Source: a virus. From it: a stretch of 25,902 nt of DNA. Shown one piece after another: positions 5,150-9,285 of this stretch; position 1 is the first letter of the stretch, and each line of letters opens with the position of its first letter. The translations under genes were made by a program, and so were the position numbers. Below the pieces are notes generated by a model. The model did no database searches and was not told where the DNA came from. It saw only the letters and a program-made list of their open reading frames with translations. The DNA lies in IMG/VR virus record IMGVR_UViG_3300022752_000344, positions 1-25,902 of that record. The stretch is one strand, 5' to 3'.

Positions 5150-5170
5150 TGTGGATAACCCTGTGGAAAA
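5150..5170 (-). promoter_or_regulatory. Two DnaA boxes
   Basis: On the minus strand TTTTCCACA (5162-5170) and TTATCCACA (5150-5158) are in the same orientation, 12 bp apart start to start. The second is the perfect consensus; the first fits TTWTNCACA. They lie in a 140-bp gene-free stretch. Confidence 0.6.
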
Positions 5171-5185
5171 CGTGGCGGCAAATGT
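5171..5185 (-). promoter_or_regulatory. Oriented GCCGCC motif, copy 4
   Basis: Minus strand ACATTTGCCGCCACG. It abuts the DnaA boxes on one side and the inverted repeat on the other. Confidence 0.6.
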
Positions 5186-5219
5186 TGAAACTTCAACCAA
5201 TTTAGTCAAAGTTTCAACA
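5183..5219 (-). terminator. 11-bp inverted repeat after the 48-aa gene
   Basis: Perfect arms TGTTGAAACTT (5183-5193) and AAGTTTCAACA (5209-5219) with a 15-nt loop, 7 nt downstream of the 48-aa gene stop. It is AT-rich without a U-tract, so it could be a terminator-like 3' hairpin or, with the DnaA boxes, part of an origin. Confidence 0.5.
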
Positions 5220-5226
5220 ATTTAAT

Positions 5227-5373
5227 TTAGATCTTTATTTCATTCCATTTCATCTCAGCAATTTCTTTACGCAAATTTTTATTTTCAATTTCAAATCTAC
5301 GCAAATTCATTAGCATTCCAAAAAAGAAAACGCCGAATGAAATTAGAGCGAATGTCAAAATTATTTCTGTCAT
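5227..5373 (-). CDS. Single-span membrane protein with coiled-coil tail, 48 aa
   Basis: MTEIILTFALISFGVFFFGM forms one transmembrane helix, followed by a charged tail (LRRFEIENKNLRKEIAEMK) with heptad-like spacing. The ATG overlaps the TGA of the 63-aa gene (ATGA), so it is translationally coupled as the last gene of the operon 6139-5227. Positive charges after the helix suggest a cytoplasmic C-terminus. Function is unknown; an accessory lysis or membrane-anchoring role is possible. Confidence 0.72.
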   Translation of the reverse strand: MTEIILTFALISFGVFFFGMLMNLRRFEIENKNLRKEIAEMKWNEIKI

Positions 5374-5561
5374 GCGTTTATTAGTCCTAACTCATCAACG
5401 CCACACGCTTTCTCAAAACGGGCTTTATCAAATCTGTCATTATCAGCGAGAAAGAATTGAGCAAATTCCTCTACCAAATCCTCAAATACCTGTGGGTGTA
5501 TCTCGCCAGAAAATCCAGCGAGAATGTTAGCAGTTTCAATATAGTCTTTACGAGTCATCAT
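5370..5561 (-). CDS. Small acidic phage hypothetical protein, 63 aa
   Basis: MMTRKDYIETANILAGFSGE, then VFEDLVEEFAQFFLADNDRF and ARFEKACGV. This helical MTRKDY…FED…F…ADN…FD…RF…AC pattern is, as I recall, common in phages of actinobacteria and marine bacteria, with no known function. The start overlaps the previous stop (TAATG); a second ATG one codon later is equally possible. GAGGTG serves as ribosome binding site. Confidence 0.82.
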   Translation of the reverse strand: MMTRKDYIETANILAGFSGEIHPQVFEDLVEEFAQFFLADNDRFDKARFEKACGVDELGLINA

Positions 5562-5821
5562 TAGTTAGACACCTCATCTAGTAGAATGAACGCATGAGTG
5601 CCACCTTCATTGACACGCTCTAATTCTGAAAGTAATTCATCACGAGTTAGAAGTGAAGCATTACCTACTAATTCTGTTACTGCCTGAATATTTAGGTCTG
5701 TTACAACCTGCGTAGGAAGTTTAGCAAGTGAGCCTGCGAATGGAGAGTTAGCGTTAATGCGTGAAATAAATTTTACGCCATCTACCACGAATGGGTAGTC
5801 TGTATAGTTAGTTGTTGTCAT
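5561..5821 (-). CDS. Small hypothetical protein, 86 aa
   Basis: Begins MTTTNYTDYPFVVDGVKFIS and ends THAFILLDEVSN. A beta-hairpin-like N-terminus (FVVDGVKFISRI) is followed by two helices (VVTDLNIQAVTELVG, RDELLSELERV). No function is recognised. The start at 5821 is preferred to the longer frame at 5863, since it has AAGAAAGG upstream and leaves the 40-aa gene intact. Confidence 0.78.
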   Translation of the reverse strand: MTTTNYTDYPFVVDGVKFISRINANSPFAGSLAKLPTQVVTDLNIQAVTELVGNASLLTRDELLSELERVNEGGTHAFILLDEVSN

Positions 5822-5822
5822 T

Positions 5823-5945
5823 TTAGTTTTTACCTTTCTTGGGTGTGTTAGTTGTATTGACAAGTTTAGCGATTTTCTCTAGGTTTGTCAAGCGAGTAGC
5901 CTCACGCTCTTTCTTGACTAATTCTTGGAATTCATGAAGTTTCAT
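5823..5945 (-). CDS. Small basic helical protein, 40 aa
   Basis: MKLHEFQELVKKEREATRLT followed by NLEKIAKLVNTTNTPKKGKN. It is probably a single long amphipathic, Lys-rich helix. The start overlaps the previous stop (TAATG) and has AAAGGTGG upstream. The GAAAGG-like site for the next gene lies within its last codons. Role unknown. Confidence 0.7.
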   Translation of the reverse strand: MKLHEFQELVKKEREATRLTNLEKIAKLVNTTNTPKKGKN

Positions 5946-6139
5946 TAGTCTGCCACCTTTACTGCGACAGTAGCCCAACGAGAGCCATTGAAACGAATTG
6001 CGTAGGCTTCATAGCCGTCAAGCCAAATATCCTCACGCTTTTCAGCGAAAGTAATTTCGCCGTATTGGTATTTTCTCGCAAGTGAGCGAGGGTAGTAAGT
6101 TTGACCTACAAGAAGGTCTGGAATTGAATAAGTTTTCAT
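5945..6139 (-). CDS. Small hypothetical protein, 64 aa
   Basis: MKTYSIPDLLVGQTYYPRSL followed by YGEITFAEKREDIWLDGYEAYAIR and RWATVAVKVAD. It is beta-rich with a YYPR motif. I recall similar short proteins (MKTY…VG…YYPR…ATVAVKV) in actinobacteriophages, of unknown function. It is the first gene of the five-gene operon to 5227, with an AGAAAGGATAACTAA ribosome binding site. Confidence 0.82.
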   Translation of the reverse strand: MKTYSIPDLLVGQTYYPRSLARKYQYGEITFAEKREDIWLDGYEAYAIRFNGSRWATVAVKVAD

Positions 6140-6175
6140 TTAGTTATCCTTTCTAAGATACTTTCTAATAATTCT

Positions 6176-6204
6176 ATTATTTCATTTTTTAGCGTGAAAG
6201 TCAA
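6176..6204 (-). promoter_or_regulatory. Promoter of the five-gene operon 6139-5227
   Basis: TTGACT (6199-6204), 17 bp, AATAAT (6176-6181), with TAGAAT-like alternatives close by. GCGTGTGTCTAATTTGA precedes it, a variant of the shared -35 block. Confidence 0.65.
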
Positions 6205-6234
6205 ATTAGACACACGCTTGGGGAATGTGATTTC

Positions 6235-6414
6235 TCACACACCCAGAATGTCTGGACCATAGTATCCAACGGCAGCGACGACATTCATCACGCCTTTATA
6301 GTCTTTACAGTTTGGACAGAAGCGATCCCATCCATCCATCATGCGTGAGCAGAATACGCAGACATTATCAGTTAGGCATACGCCTAGATTTTCAATTTGG
6401 TTTAGTGTAGTCAT
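6235..6414 (-). CDS. Zinc-ribbon small protein, 59 aa
   Basis: MTTLNQIENLGVCLTDNVCV starts the protein. C19-x2-C22 (CVFC) and C33-x2-C36 (CPNC) form a zinc-ribbon pattern, followed by a hydrophobic C-terminal segment (VMNVVAAVGYYGPDILGV). It may bind nucleic acid or protein. It is a single gene with its own promoter at 6448-6476 and two CRP-like boxes upstream, the most heavily marked control region in the window. The ribosome binding site is AGAAAGGTAGG. Confidence 0.78.
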   Translation of the reverse strand: MTTLNQIENLGVCLTDNVCVFCSRMMDGWDRFCPNCKDYKGVMNVVAAVGYYGPDILGV

Positions 6415-6447
6415 TTTTGACCTACCTTTCTATTTTCTTACTCCGTA

Positions 6448-6476
6448 AGTTTATCAGAAAAGACTGACAAAATCAA
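6448..6476 (-). promoter_or_regulatory. Promoter for the zinc-ribbon gene
   Basis: TTGATT (6471-6476), 17 bp, TAAACT (6448-6453), with TTGTCAGT after the -35 and GATTTTCGA before it. Tandem CRP-like boxes are centred near -69.5 and -85.5. Confidence 0.8.
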
Positions 6477-6502
6477 ATCGAAAATCGGGGCAAATCGGAC
6501 AT

Positions 6503-6534
6503 TGTGACGTAACTCACATGTGACTAATCTCACA
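6503..6534. promoter_or_regulatory. Tandem CRP/GlxR-like operators, sites C1 and C2
   Basis: TGTGACGTAACTCACA (6503-6518) and TGTGACTAATCTCACA (6519-6534) are two perfect TGTGA-N6-TCACA palindromes that abut with no spacer, so their centres are 16 bp apart. Direct abutment would allow cooperative or mutually exclusive binding. Confidence 0.8.
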
Positions 6535-6553
6535 GCGTTGCGACACGCCCGAA

Positions 6554-6568
6554 CGTGGCGGCAAATTT
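6554..6568 (-). promoter_or_regulatory. Oriented GCCGCC motif, copy 5
   Basis: Minus strand AAATTTGCCGCCACG, identical to copy 1. GGGCGTGTCG lies between it and the tandem CRP-like boxes. Confidence 0.62.
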
Positions 6569-6570
6569 AT

Positions 6571-6600
6571 AGTCTGCCAAATTTATTGACAGACTTTTTT
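6571..6600. terminator. Hairpin after the 48-aa acidic gene
   Basis: AGTCTG (6571-6576) and CAGACT (6590-6595) form a 6-bp stem followed by a T-run on the plus strand. It lies just past the stop of a minus-strand gene. A terminator for either strand is possible, although no plus-strand transcript is evident here. Confidence 0.4.
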
Positions 6601-6602
6601 AT

Positions 6603-6749
6603 TTATTCAACAACATCTAAAATTTCAAATGCGTCAAACTTTTCTAATTCGCTATCAGGCAAATTACGTAGAGATTTTTGCAATGCAAAGTATGCATCTA
6701 AATCTGTATCAACATCAACGATGTATGAAATCAAAATATTTTTTTTCAT
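6603..6749 (-). CDS. Small acidic hypothetical protein, 48 aa
   Basis: MKKNILISYIVDVDTDLDAY followed by FALQKSLRNLPDSELEKFDA and FEILDVVE. The beta-strand/helix/helix/strand layout looks like a tiny ferredoxin-like or dimeric alpha/beta fold. No function is recognised. It follows the 52-aa gene after TAATAA, so it is the second gene of that operon. Confidence 0.72.
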   Translation of the reverse strand: MKKNILISYIVDVDTDLDAYFALQKSLRNLPDSELEKFDAFEILDVVE

Positions 6750-6752
6750 TTA

Positions 6753-6911
6753 TTACTCACACTCCTCTTCATCATTTTCAAACTTTTCTACTTCATTTAG
6801 AAAAGCGTTGAAGTCTCTAAGCACCTGAGCAGGTGTCTGATTACTTCTATCAGCGATACGATTAGCCATTGCTAAATCGTGTTCAGTAATTCTACCTATT
6901 AGATTTTTCAT
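6753..6911 (-). CDS. Small helical, possibly DNA-binding protein, 52 aa
   Basis: MKNLIGRITEHDLAMANRIA followed by DRSNQTPAQVLRDFNAFLNE and an acidic tail ending EECE. The ADRSNQTPAQVLRDF stretch resembles the helical part of ribbon-helix-helix or other small repressors, but this is weak. It is the first minus-strand gene beside the divergent control region, a usual place for an early regulator (inference). A GAAAGGAAAC ribosome binding site supports the start. Confidence 0.75.
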   Translation of the reverse strand: MKNLIGRITEHDLAMANRIADRSNQTPAQVLRDFNAFLNEVEKFENDEEECE

Positions 6912-6956
6912 ATTAGTTTCCTTTCTTTGGAACTTTCTTTATTTTGTTATGACTAA

Positions 6957-6985
6957 AGTCTAACATGACCCACTGACATTTTGCC
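6957..6985 (-). promoter_or_regulatory. Leftward promoter for the 52-aa/48-aa operon
   Basis: GGCAAA (6980-6985), 17 bp beginning ATGTCAGT, TAGACT (6957-6962). The -35 is poor, which fits a promoter needing an activator. CRP-like site D is centred near -74.5. Confidence 0.65.
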
Positions 6986-7016
6986 CTGTATTTCGGGCGT
7001 GTTGGAAAACTATTTT

Positions 7017-7032
7017 TGTGAATTGGGTCACA
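7017..7032. promoter_or_regulatory. CRP/GlxR-like operator, site D
   Basis: TGTGAATTGGGTCACA, a perfect TGTGA-N6-TCACA match upstream of the weak leftward promoter. Confidence 0.75.
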
Positions 7033-7084
7033 AGATCGTGGGCATAAAATAATTTGCCCGTAAGTATCGGCGTGTCGATTTGAC

Positions 7085-7102
7085 AATTGCCGCCATGCCG
7101 CC
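7085..7102 (+). promoter_or_regulatory. Oriented GCCGCC motif, copy 6 (double)
   Basis: AATTGCCGCCATGCCGCC on the plus strand, so it points towards the rightward promoter, as copies 1-5 point leftward. It is followed by GTCCGATTTG as at copy 3. Confidence 0.55.
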
Positions 7103-7163
7103 AGTCCGAAATGTCCGATTTGTTCTATAACAAAAATTTATTTTATTTTATCGGCGTGTCGCC

Positions 7164-7198
7164 TTGACTTTGTCGGAGGTATCGTGTAGAATACTCCG
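7164..7198 (+). promoter_or_regulatory. Rightward early promoter with overlapping palindrome
   Basis: TTGACT (7164-7169), 17 bp, TAGAAT (7187-7192). An imperfect palindrome CGGAG-G-TAT … ATA-CTCCG (7174-7198) spans the -10 and the predicted start, a natural position for a repressor operator. GGCGTGTCG precedes the -35. Confidence 0.75.
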
Positions 7199-7227
7199 TA
7201 TTAGAAAGTCAAGAAAGGACAACTAAG

Positions 7228-7341
7228 ATGCTATACGACCTACTCGATAACCTAGAATTATACCTTGATGAATACAAGGTGCCAGCAGTGATTATCACTG
7301 TCATGACAATCGTTACGATTATTTACAACGTTACTCACTAA
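7228..7341 (+). CDS. Small membrane protein, 37 aa
   Basis: MLYDLLDNLELYLDEYKVPA forms an acidic amphipathic N-terminus, followed by a hydrophobic span VIITVMTIVTIIY and NVTH. It is a single transmembrane segment with a probable N-in acidic head. It is the first gene of the rightward operon, with an AAGAAAGGACAACTAAG leader. Function unknown. Confidence 0.7.
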   Translation: MLYDLLDNLELYLDEYKVPAVIITVMTIVTIIYNVTH

Positions 7342-7356
7342 GAAAGGATAACTAGA

Positions 7357-7464
7357 ATGACTAAGAAAAATTGTATGCTCTGTGGTCAGACCACTCATGT
7401 CTCTAAACGCAGTATCCCTGCGATATGTCCGAATTGTATAGATTCGCTAAATAGTGTGAGATAA
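7357..7464 (+). CDS. Zinc-ribbon micropeptide, 35 aa
   Basis: MTKKNCMLCGQTTHVSKRSI followed by PAICPNCIDSLNSVR. C6-x2-C9 and C24-x2-C27 make a minimal zinc ribbon. The ribosome binding site is AAGAAAGGATAACTAGA. Its stop codon lies inside CRP-like site E. Possible nucleic-acid or protein-binding role; no family is recognised. Confidence 0.72.
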   Translation: MTKKNCMLCGQTTHVSKRSIPAICPNCIDSLNSVR

Positions 7465-7470
7465 GTCACA
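7455..7470. promoter_or_regulatory. CRP/GlxR-like operator, site E
   Basis: TGTGAGATAAGTCACA, a perfect match, overlapping the end of the 35-aa gene. Its centre is near -76.5 of the promoter at 7504-7532. Confidence 0.72.
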
Positions 7471-7472
7471 AC

Positions 7473-7492
7473 GGGTATGACCAGACATACCC
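7473..7492. promoter_or_regulatory. Inverted repeat between site E and the promoter
   Basis: GGGTATG (7473-7479) and CATACCC (7486-7492) with a 6-nt spacer. It is not followed by a U-tract, so an operator is more likely than a terminator. Confidence 0.5.
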
Positions 7493-7503
7493 ACAAACCA
7501 CCC

Positions 7504-7532
7504 CCCGAAATGTCAGTGGTAGCAGATAGACT
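7504..7532 (+). promoter_or_regulatory. Internal rightward promoter with weak -35
   Basis: CCCGAA (7504-7509), a 17-bp spacer starting ATGTCAGT, TAGACT (7527-7532). The spacer start and the -10 are the same as in the leftward promoter at 6957-6985; both have poor -35 boxes and a CRP-like box at about -75. Confidence 0.65.
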
Positions 7533-7566
7533 ACCATTATTAGAAACTAAAGAAAGGTTAGAAAAA

Positions 7567-7758
7567 ATGCTAACACTAAATTACACAATTGAAAAAGATG
7601 GAATTGAACTTTCCGAAATAAATAAACTCATGCTTTCAGAGCGTCAGATAAATGACCTCATGGATACTCTTGTGGCTCATGGCTACACAGTATTAGAAAT
7701 GTCAGTGGATAGTGCTACGATTATCCCTACAATTCACTATTCAGAAAGGAATAACTAA
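7567..7758 (+). CDS. Small hypothetical protein with helix-turn-helix-like core, 63 aa
   Basis: MLTLNYTIEKDGIELSEINK, then LMLSERQINDLMDTLVAHGY and TVLEMSVDSATIIPTIHY. The LMLSERQINDLMDTLVAHGYTV segment resembles a small winged-helix fragment, but this is uncertain. The start at 7567 is chosen because it follows AAAGAAAGG and the promoter at 7504-7532 lies inside the longer reading frame (from 7477). Confidence 0.7.
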   Translation: MLTLNYTIEKDGIELSEINKLMLSERQINDLMDTLVAHGYTVLEMSVDSATIIPTIHYSERNN

Positions 7759-7759
7759 G

Positions 7760-7867
7760 ATGATAAACTCAATTCAAAGAATAAACTGTGACGAGTGTTA
7801 TGGTCACGGCGTTATCTTCTACGGAGATGATGACGATTACGCCGTTGAGCCTTGTGAGTGTGTATGA
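7760..7867 (+). CDS. Minimal half-DnaJ-type zinc protein, 35 aa
   Basis: MINSIQRINCDECYGHGVIF followed by YGDDDDYAVEPCECV. C10-x2-C13-x-G-x-G and C32-x-C34 match the layout of the 72-aa protein at 4048-4266 without its C-terminal part. One zinc site is likely. It is coupled to the neighbours: AGAAAGGAATAA upstream, and its TGA overlaps the next ATG. Confidence 0.72.
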   Translation: MINSIQRINCDECYGHGVIFYGDDDDYAVEPCECV

Positions 7868-7989
7868 CCTACACTCATGAGCAACAATTACGGCTCGCAT
7901 GGATAACAAAATACGGAAGCCCCGAAGGGTATCACAAAGCAACACAACTAGAGAAAGAAGAAATACTAAATGAAACTAACAATAACTAG
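7864..7989 (+). CDS. Small helical protein, 41 aa
   Basis: MTYTHEQQLRLAWITKYGSP followed by EGYHKATQLEKEEILNETNNN. The ATG overlaps the previous stop (ATGA), and the 3' end overlaps the next gene by 20 bp. Mostly helical and charged; function unknown. Confidence 0.68.
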   Translation: MTYTHEQQLRLAWITKYGSPEGYHKATQLEKEEILNETNNN

Positions 7990-8152
7990 CATGGCAGGCA
8001 ATACTTCTAGCATGGAATTGCCAACTAAAGAAGATGTTTATTATTTTATTGACTTGTATAAATCAGCATTGAAAAAAAATCAGCGAGTAAAAATTACTTG
8101 CGATATTCTTGGAATTGACGGGTATTTACAAGGCACTAAACCAATTAGATAA
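7970..8152 (+). CDS. Small hypothetical protein, 60 aa
   Basis: MKLTITSMAGNTSSMELPTK followed by EDVYYFIDLYKSALKKNQRV and KITCDILGIDGYLQGTKPIR. The strand-helix-strand layout and KLTITSMAGNTSSMEL opening suggest a compact alpha/beta fold. No function is recognised. It is the last gene of the rightward operon, 8 bp before the terminator stem. Confidence 0.75.
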   Translation: MKLTITSMAGNTSSMELPTKEDVYYFIDLYKSALKKNQRVKITCDILGIDGYLQGTKPIR

Positions 8153-8159
8153 AATGCCG

Positions 8160-8198
8160 TAGTGCGATCTCTCCAATAGTGGTCGCACTATTTTTTTT
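8160..8198 (+). terminator. Intrinsic terminator of the rightward early operon
   Basis: TAGTGCGA (8160-8167) and TCGCACTA (8183-8190) form an 8-bp stem followed directly by eight T. Confidence 0.88.
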
Positions 8199-8258
8199 GT
8201 ATTTTTTTTCTAAATCATGCATCATACATCTTAGAAAAATATTCAGATTTTTATGAAA

Positions 8259-8630
8259 TTAGGAAATTAACCAGAACTTCTTCATGTCTGGCAAAGAAGC
8301 GGGATTCTTGGTTTTTATGCCTGCTCTACTATATGCAGCCCTAGCACCAGCATCATTGTCTATAGCAAGATCCACAGATCCTTTTAATCTCTCTGCAACT
8401 TCAGCCTTATGCTTGTTAGATTCACGGGTAGAGTATGGATTCATAATCAACCTAGAGTATTTGACACCTGCTGCTCTTAATGCTCTAACAGTTTCTGCTC
8501 TTTGAGAATTTGGCCTACCAGTTACAATAATAATAGATCCAGGCAGGGCATTAACATAATCTATAACCCTACGAATCGGGCGGGTACCGTAACGAAGCAA
8601 TGTATCATCAATATCTACAATAGTAGCCAT
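8259..8630 (-). CDS. HAD-superfamily phosphatase, 123 aa
   Basis: Motif I is DIDDT (D6 nucleophile, D8 acid/base), motif II is IIIVTGRP with T37, motif III is probably K73 or K75, and motif IV is DNDAGAR (D91, D93). It has no cap domain and is close in size to the phosphatase half of T4 polynucleotide kinase (Pnkp) and to small phage HAD enzymes. A nucleotide or polynucleotide 3'-phosphate is the likely substrate (inference). The TATAAT at 8637-8642 lies 6 nt before the ATG with no ribosome binding site, so the mRNA should be leaderless. It converges on the early terminator. Confidence 0.82.
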   Translation of the reverse strand: MATIVDIDDTLLRYGTRPIRRVIDYVNALPGSIIIVTGRPNSQRAETVRALRAAGVKYSRLIMNPYSTRESNKHKAEVAERLKGSVDLAIDNDAGARAAYSRAGIKTKNPASLPDMKKFWLIS

Positions 8631-8636
8631 AACCCC

Positions 8637-8658
8637 ATTATACCTAATTTGCTATAAT
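8637..8658. promoter_or_regulatory. Divergent pair of leaderless promoters in 34 bp
   Basis: Minus-strand TATAAT (8637-8642) serves the phosphatase gene. Plus-strand extended TGC-TATAAT (8650-8658) serves the 65-aa gene. Each -10 is exactly 6 nt from its ATG. The two polymerase footprints must overlap. Confidence 0.75.
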
Positions 8659-8664
8659 GAAAAC

Positions 8665-8862
8665 ATGACAAACCCCAAATCCTGTATCCACGTATACGAA
8701 TATGTCAATTCAGAGGTTTGCCCTCATTGTGGGCGGTATACACATGAACCAGATCGTGAACTACACTATAAACTCTTTAAGCAATATTATGAAGAAGGAA
8801 AACATCTAGCCTATAAATGCCCAGTAGAGGGCGGTACCATAAGAGGCTGGTGGTCTATATAA
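8665..8862 (+). CDS. Zinc-binding small protein, 65 aa
   Basis: MTNPKSCIHVYEYVNSEVCP followed by HCGRYTHEPDRELHYKLFKQ and AYKCPVEGGTIRGWWSI. C7-x-H9 and C19-x2-C22 suggest one zinc site, with a further Cys near the end. I recall short phage proteins of this CxHxW/Y…CPxCGR type without a known role. It is leaderless from the extended -10 at 8650-8658. Confidence 0.75.
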   Translation: MTNPKSCIHVYEYVNSEVCPHCGRYTHEPDRELHYKLFKQYYEEGKHLAYKCPVEGGTIRGWWSI

Positions 8863-8942
8863 AATACGCTATAGCGCTCTTAATCCTGCTATTTGGTTTG
8901 TTAAACTATTTTGCCTATTTGCAAAAAATCGGCGGGATGTAA
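8850..8942 (+). CDS. Possible membrane micropeptide with GTG start, 30 aa
   Basis: From GTG at 8850 the frame reads (M)VYIKYAIALLILLFGLLN then YFAYLQKIGGM, one transmembrane helix with a Lys on each side. AAGAGG lies 3 nt upstream, and the frame overlaps the 65-aa gene by 13 bp. The start codon and short length make this tentative. Confidence 0.45.
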   Translation: MVYIKYAIALLILLFGLLNYFAYLQKIGGM

Positions 8943-8944
8943 AA

Positions 8945-9151
8945 TTACCATTTCCCAATCGGACATTTAGCATTCTCTAATTTCGTCTTTAACTTCATAA
9001 AACATCCACACTTAGCACATTTCTCAACTCGTGGTTTAAAAAACTCACATGTCCGACATATTGCTAATCTAGATTCATGCAGATTTTCACTAGATCTTGG
9101 CTGACTTGGATTTAATAGATCCCAGGGTTTGACTTCACGTTCTTCATCCAT
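8945..9151 (-). CDS. Four-Cys zinc-finger phage protein (DUF6171-like), 68 aa
   Basis: SRLAICRTCEFFKPRVEKC, then AKCGCFMKLKTKLENAKCPIG and KW. The pattern R-x-x-IC-x-x-C…C-x-x-CGCFM-x-x-K…A-x-CP-x-GKW is one I recognise from marine and other phages and associate with DUF6171. It should bind zinc; function is unknown. The start at 9151 is preferred to 9160 because the -10 TATAAT (9159-9164) overlaps the upstream ATG and lies 7 nt before this one, giving a leaderless mRNA. Confidence 0.82.
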   Translation of the reverse strand: MDEEREVKPWDLLNPSQPRSSENLHESRLAICRTCEFFKPRVEKCAKCGCFMKLKTKLENAKCPIGKW

Positions 9152-9158
9152 ACTAGCC

Positions 9159-9164
9159 ATTATA
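9159..9164 (-). promoter_or_regulatory. Leaderless -10 box for the four-Cys gene
   Basis: Minus-strand TATAAT 7 nt before the ATG at 9151. No convincing -35. Confidence 0.6.
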
Positions 9165-9267
9165 TAGCATAGGAGAATATAAAACCAGAACTTTGACGCT
9201 ATAGAGTATGCTTACTCATATTAGTCATTGATGGTTTGTTATTCTTTTTGCGTCCCGCCGAAATACG

Positions 9268-9276
9268 TGATATAAT
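9268..9276 (+). promoter_or_regulatory. Extended -10 promoter of the holin-like gene
   Basis: TGA-TATAAT, 9 nt before the ATG at 9286, with no ribosome binding site between. Confidence 0.65.
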
Positions 9277-9285
9277 TTCTTCATT

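Larger units (their letters stand above)
5088..5226. other. Candidate replication origin region
   Basis: This 139-bp non-coding stretch carries two DnaA boxes, a CRP-like box, a GCCGCC motif and an 11-bp inverted repeat in otherwise AT-rich DNA. The combination is what a DnaA-dependent origin or a DnaA-regulated promoter would show. No iterons were seen, so the origin call is an inference. Confidence 0.4.
6912..7227. other. 316-bp divergent control region between left and right operons
   Basis: No gene is seen. It holds the leftward promoter (6957-6985), CRP-like site D, an inverted repeat GGGCA/TGCCC (7039-7059), a 13-bp direct repeat TATCGGCGTGTCG at 7065-7077 and 7149-7161, a double GCCGCC motif, a GTCCGAAAT/GTCCGATTT tandem (7104-7121) and the rightward promoter (7164-7192). 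This density of sites marks it as the main early switch. Confidence 0.7.

Noticed and set aside
6226-6239. Further CRP-like box TGTGATTTCTCACA
   Set aside because: The half-sites are separated by 4 bp rather than 6 and overlap the stop codon of the 59-aa gene, so the geometry does not fit CRP.
7477-7566. Longer N-terminus for the 63-aa gene (start at 7477)
   Set aside because: The extra 30 codons contain a promoter (7504-7532) and part of an inverted repeat, and a good ribosome binding site precedes the inner ATG at 7567.
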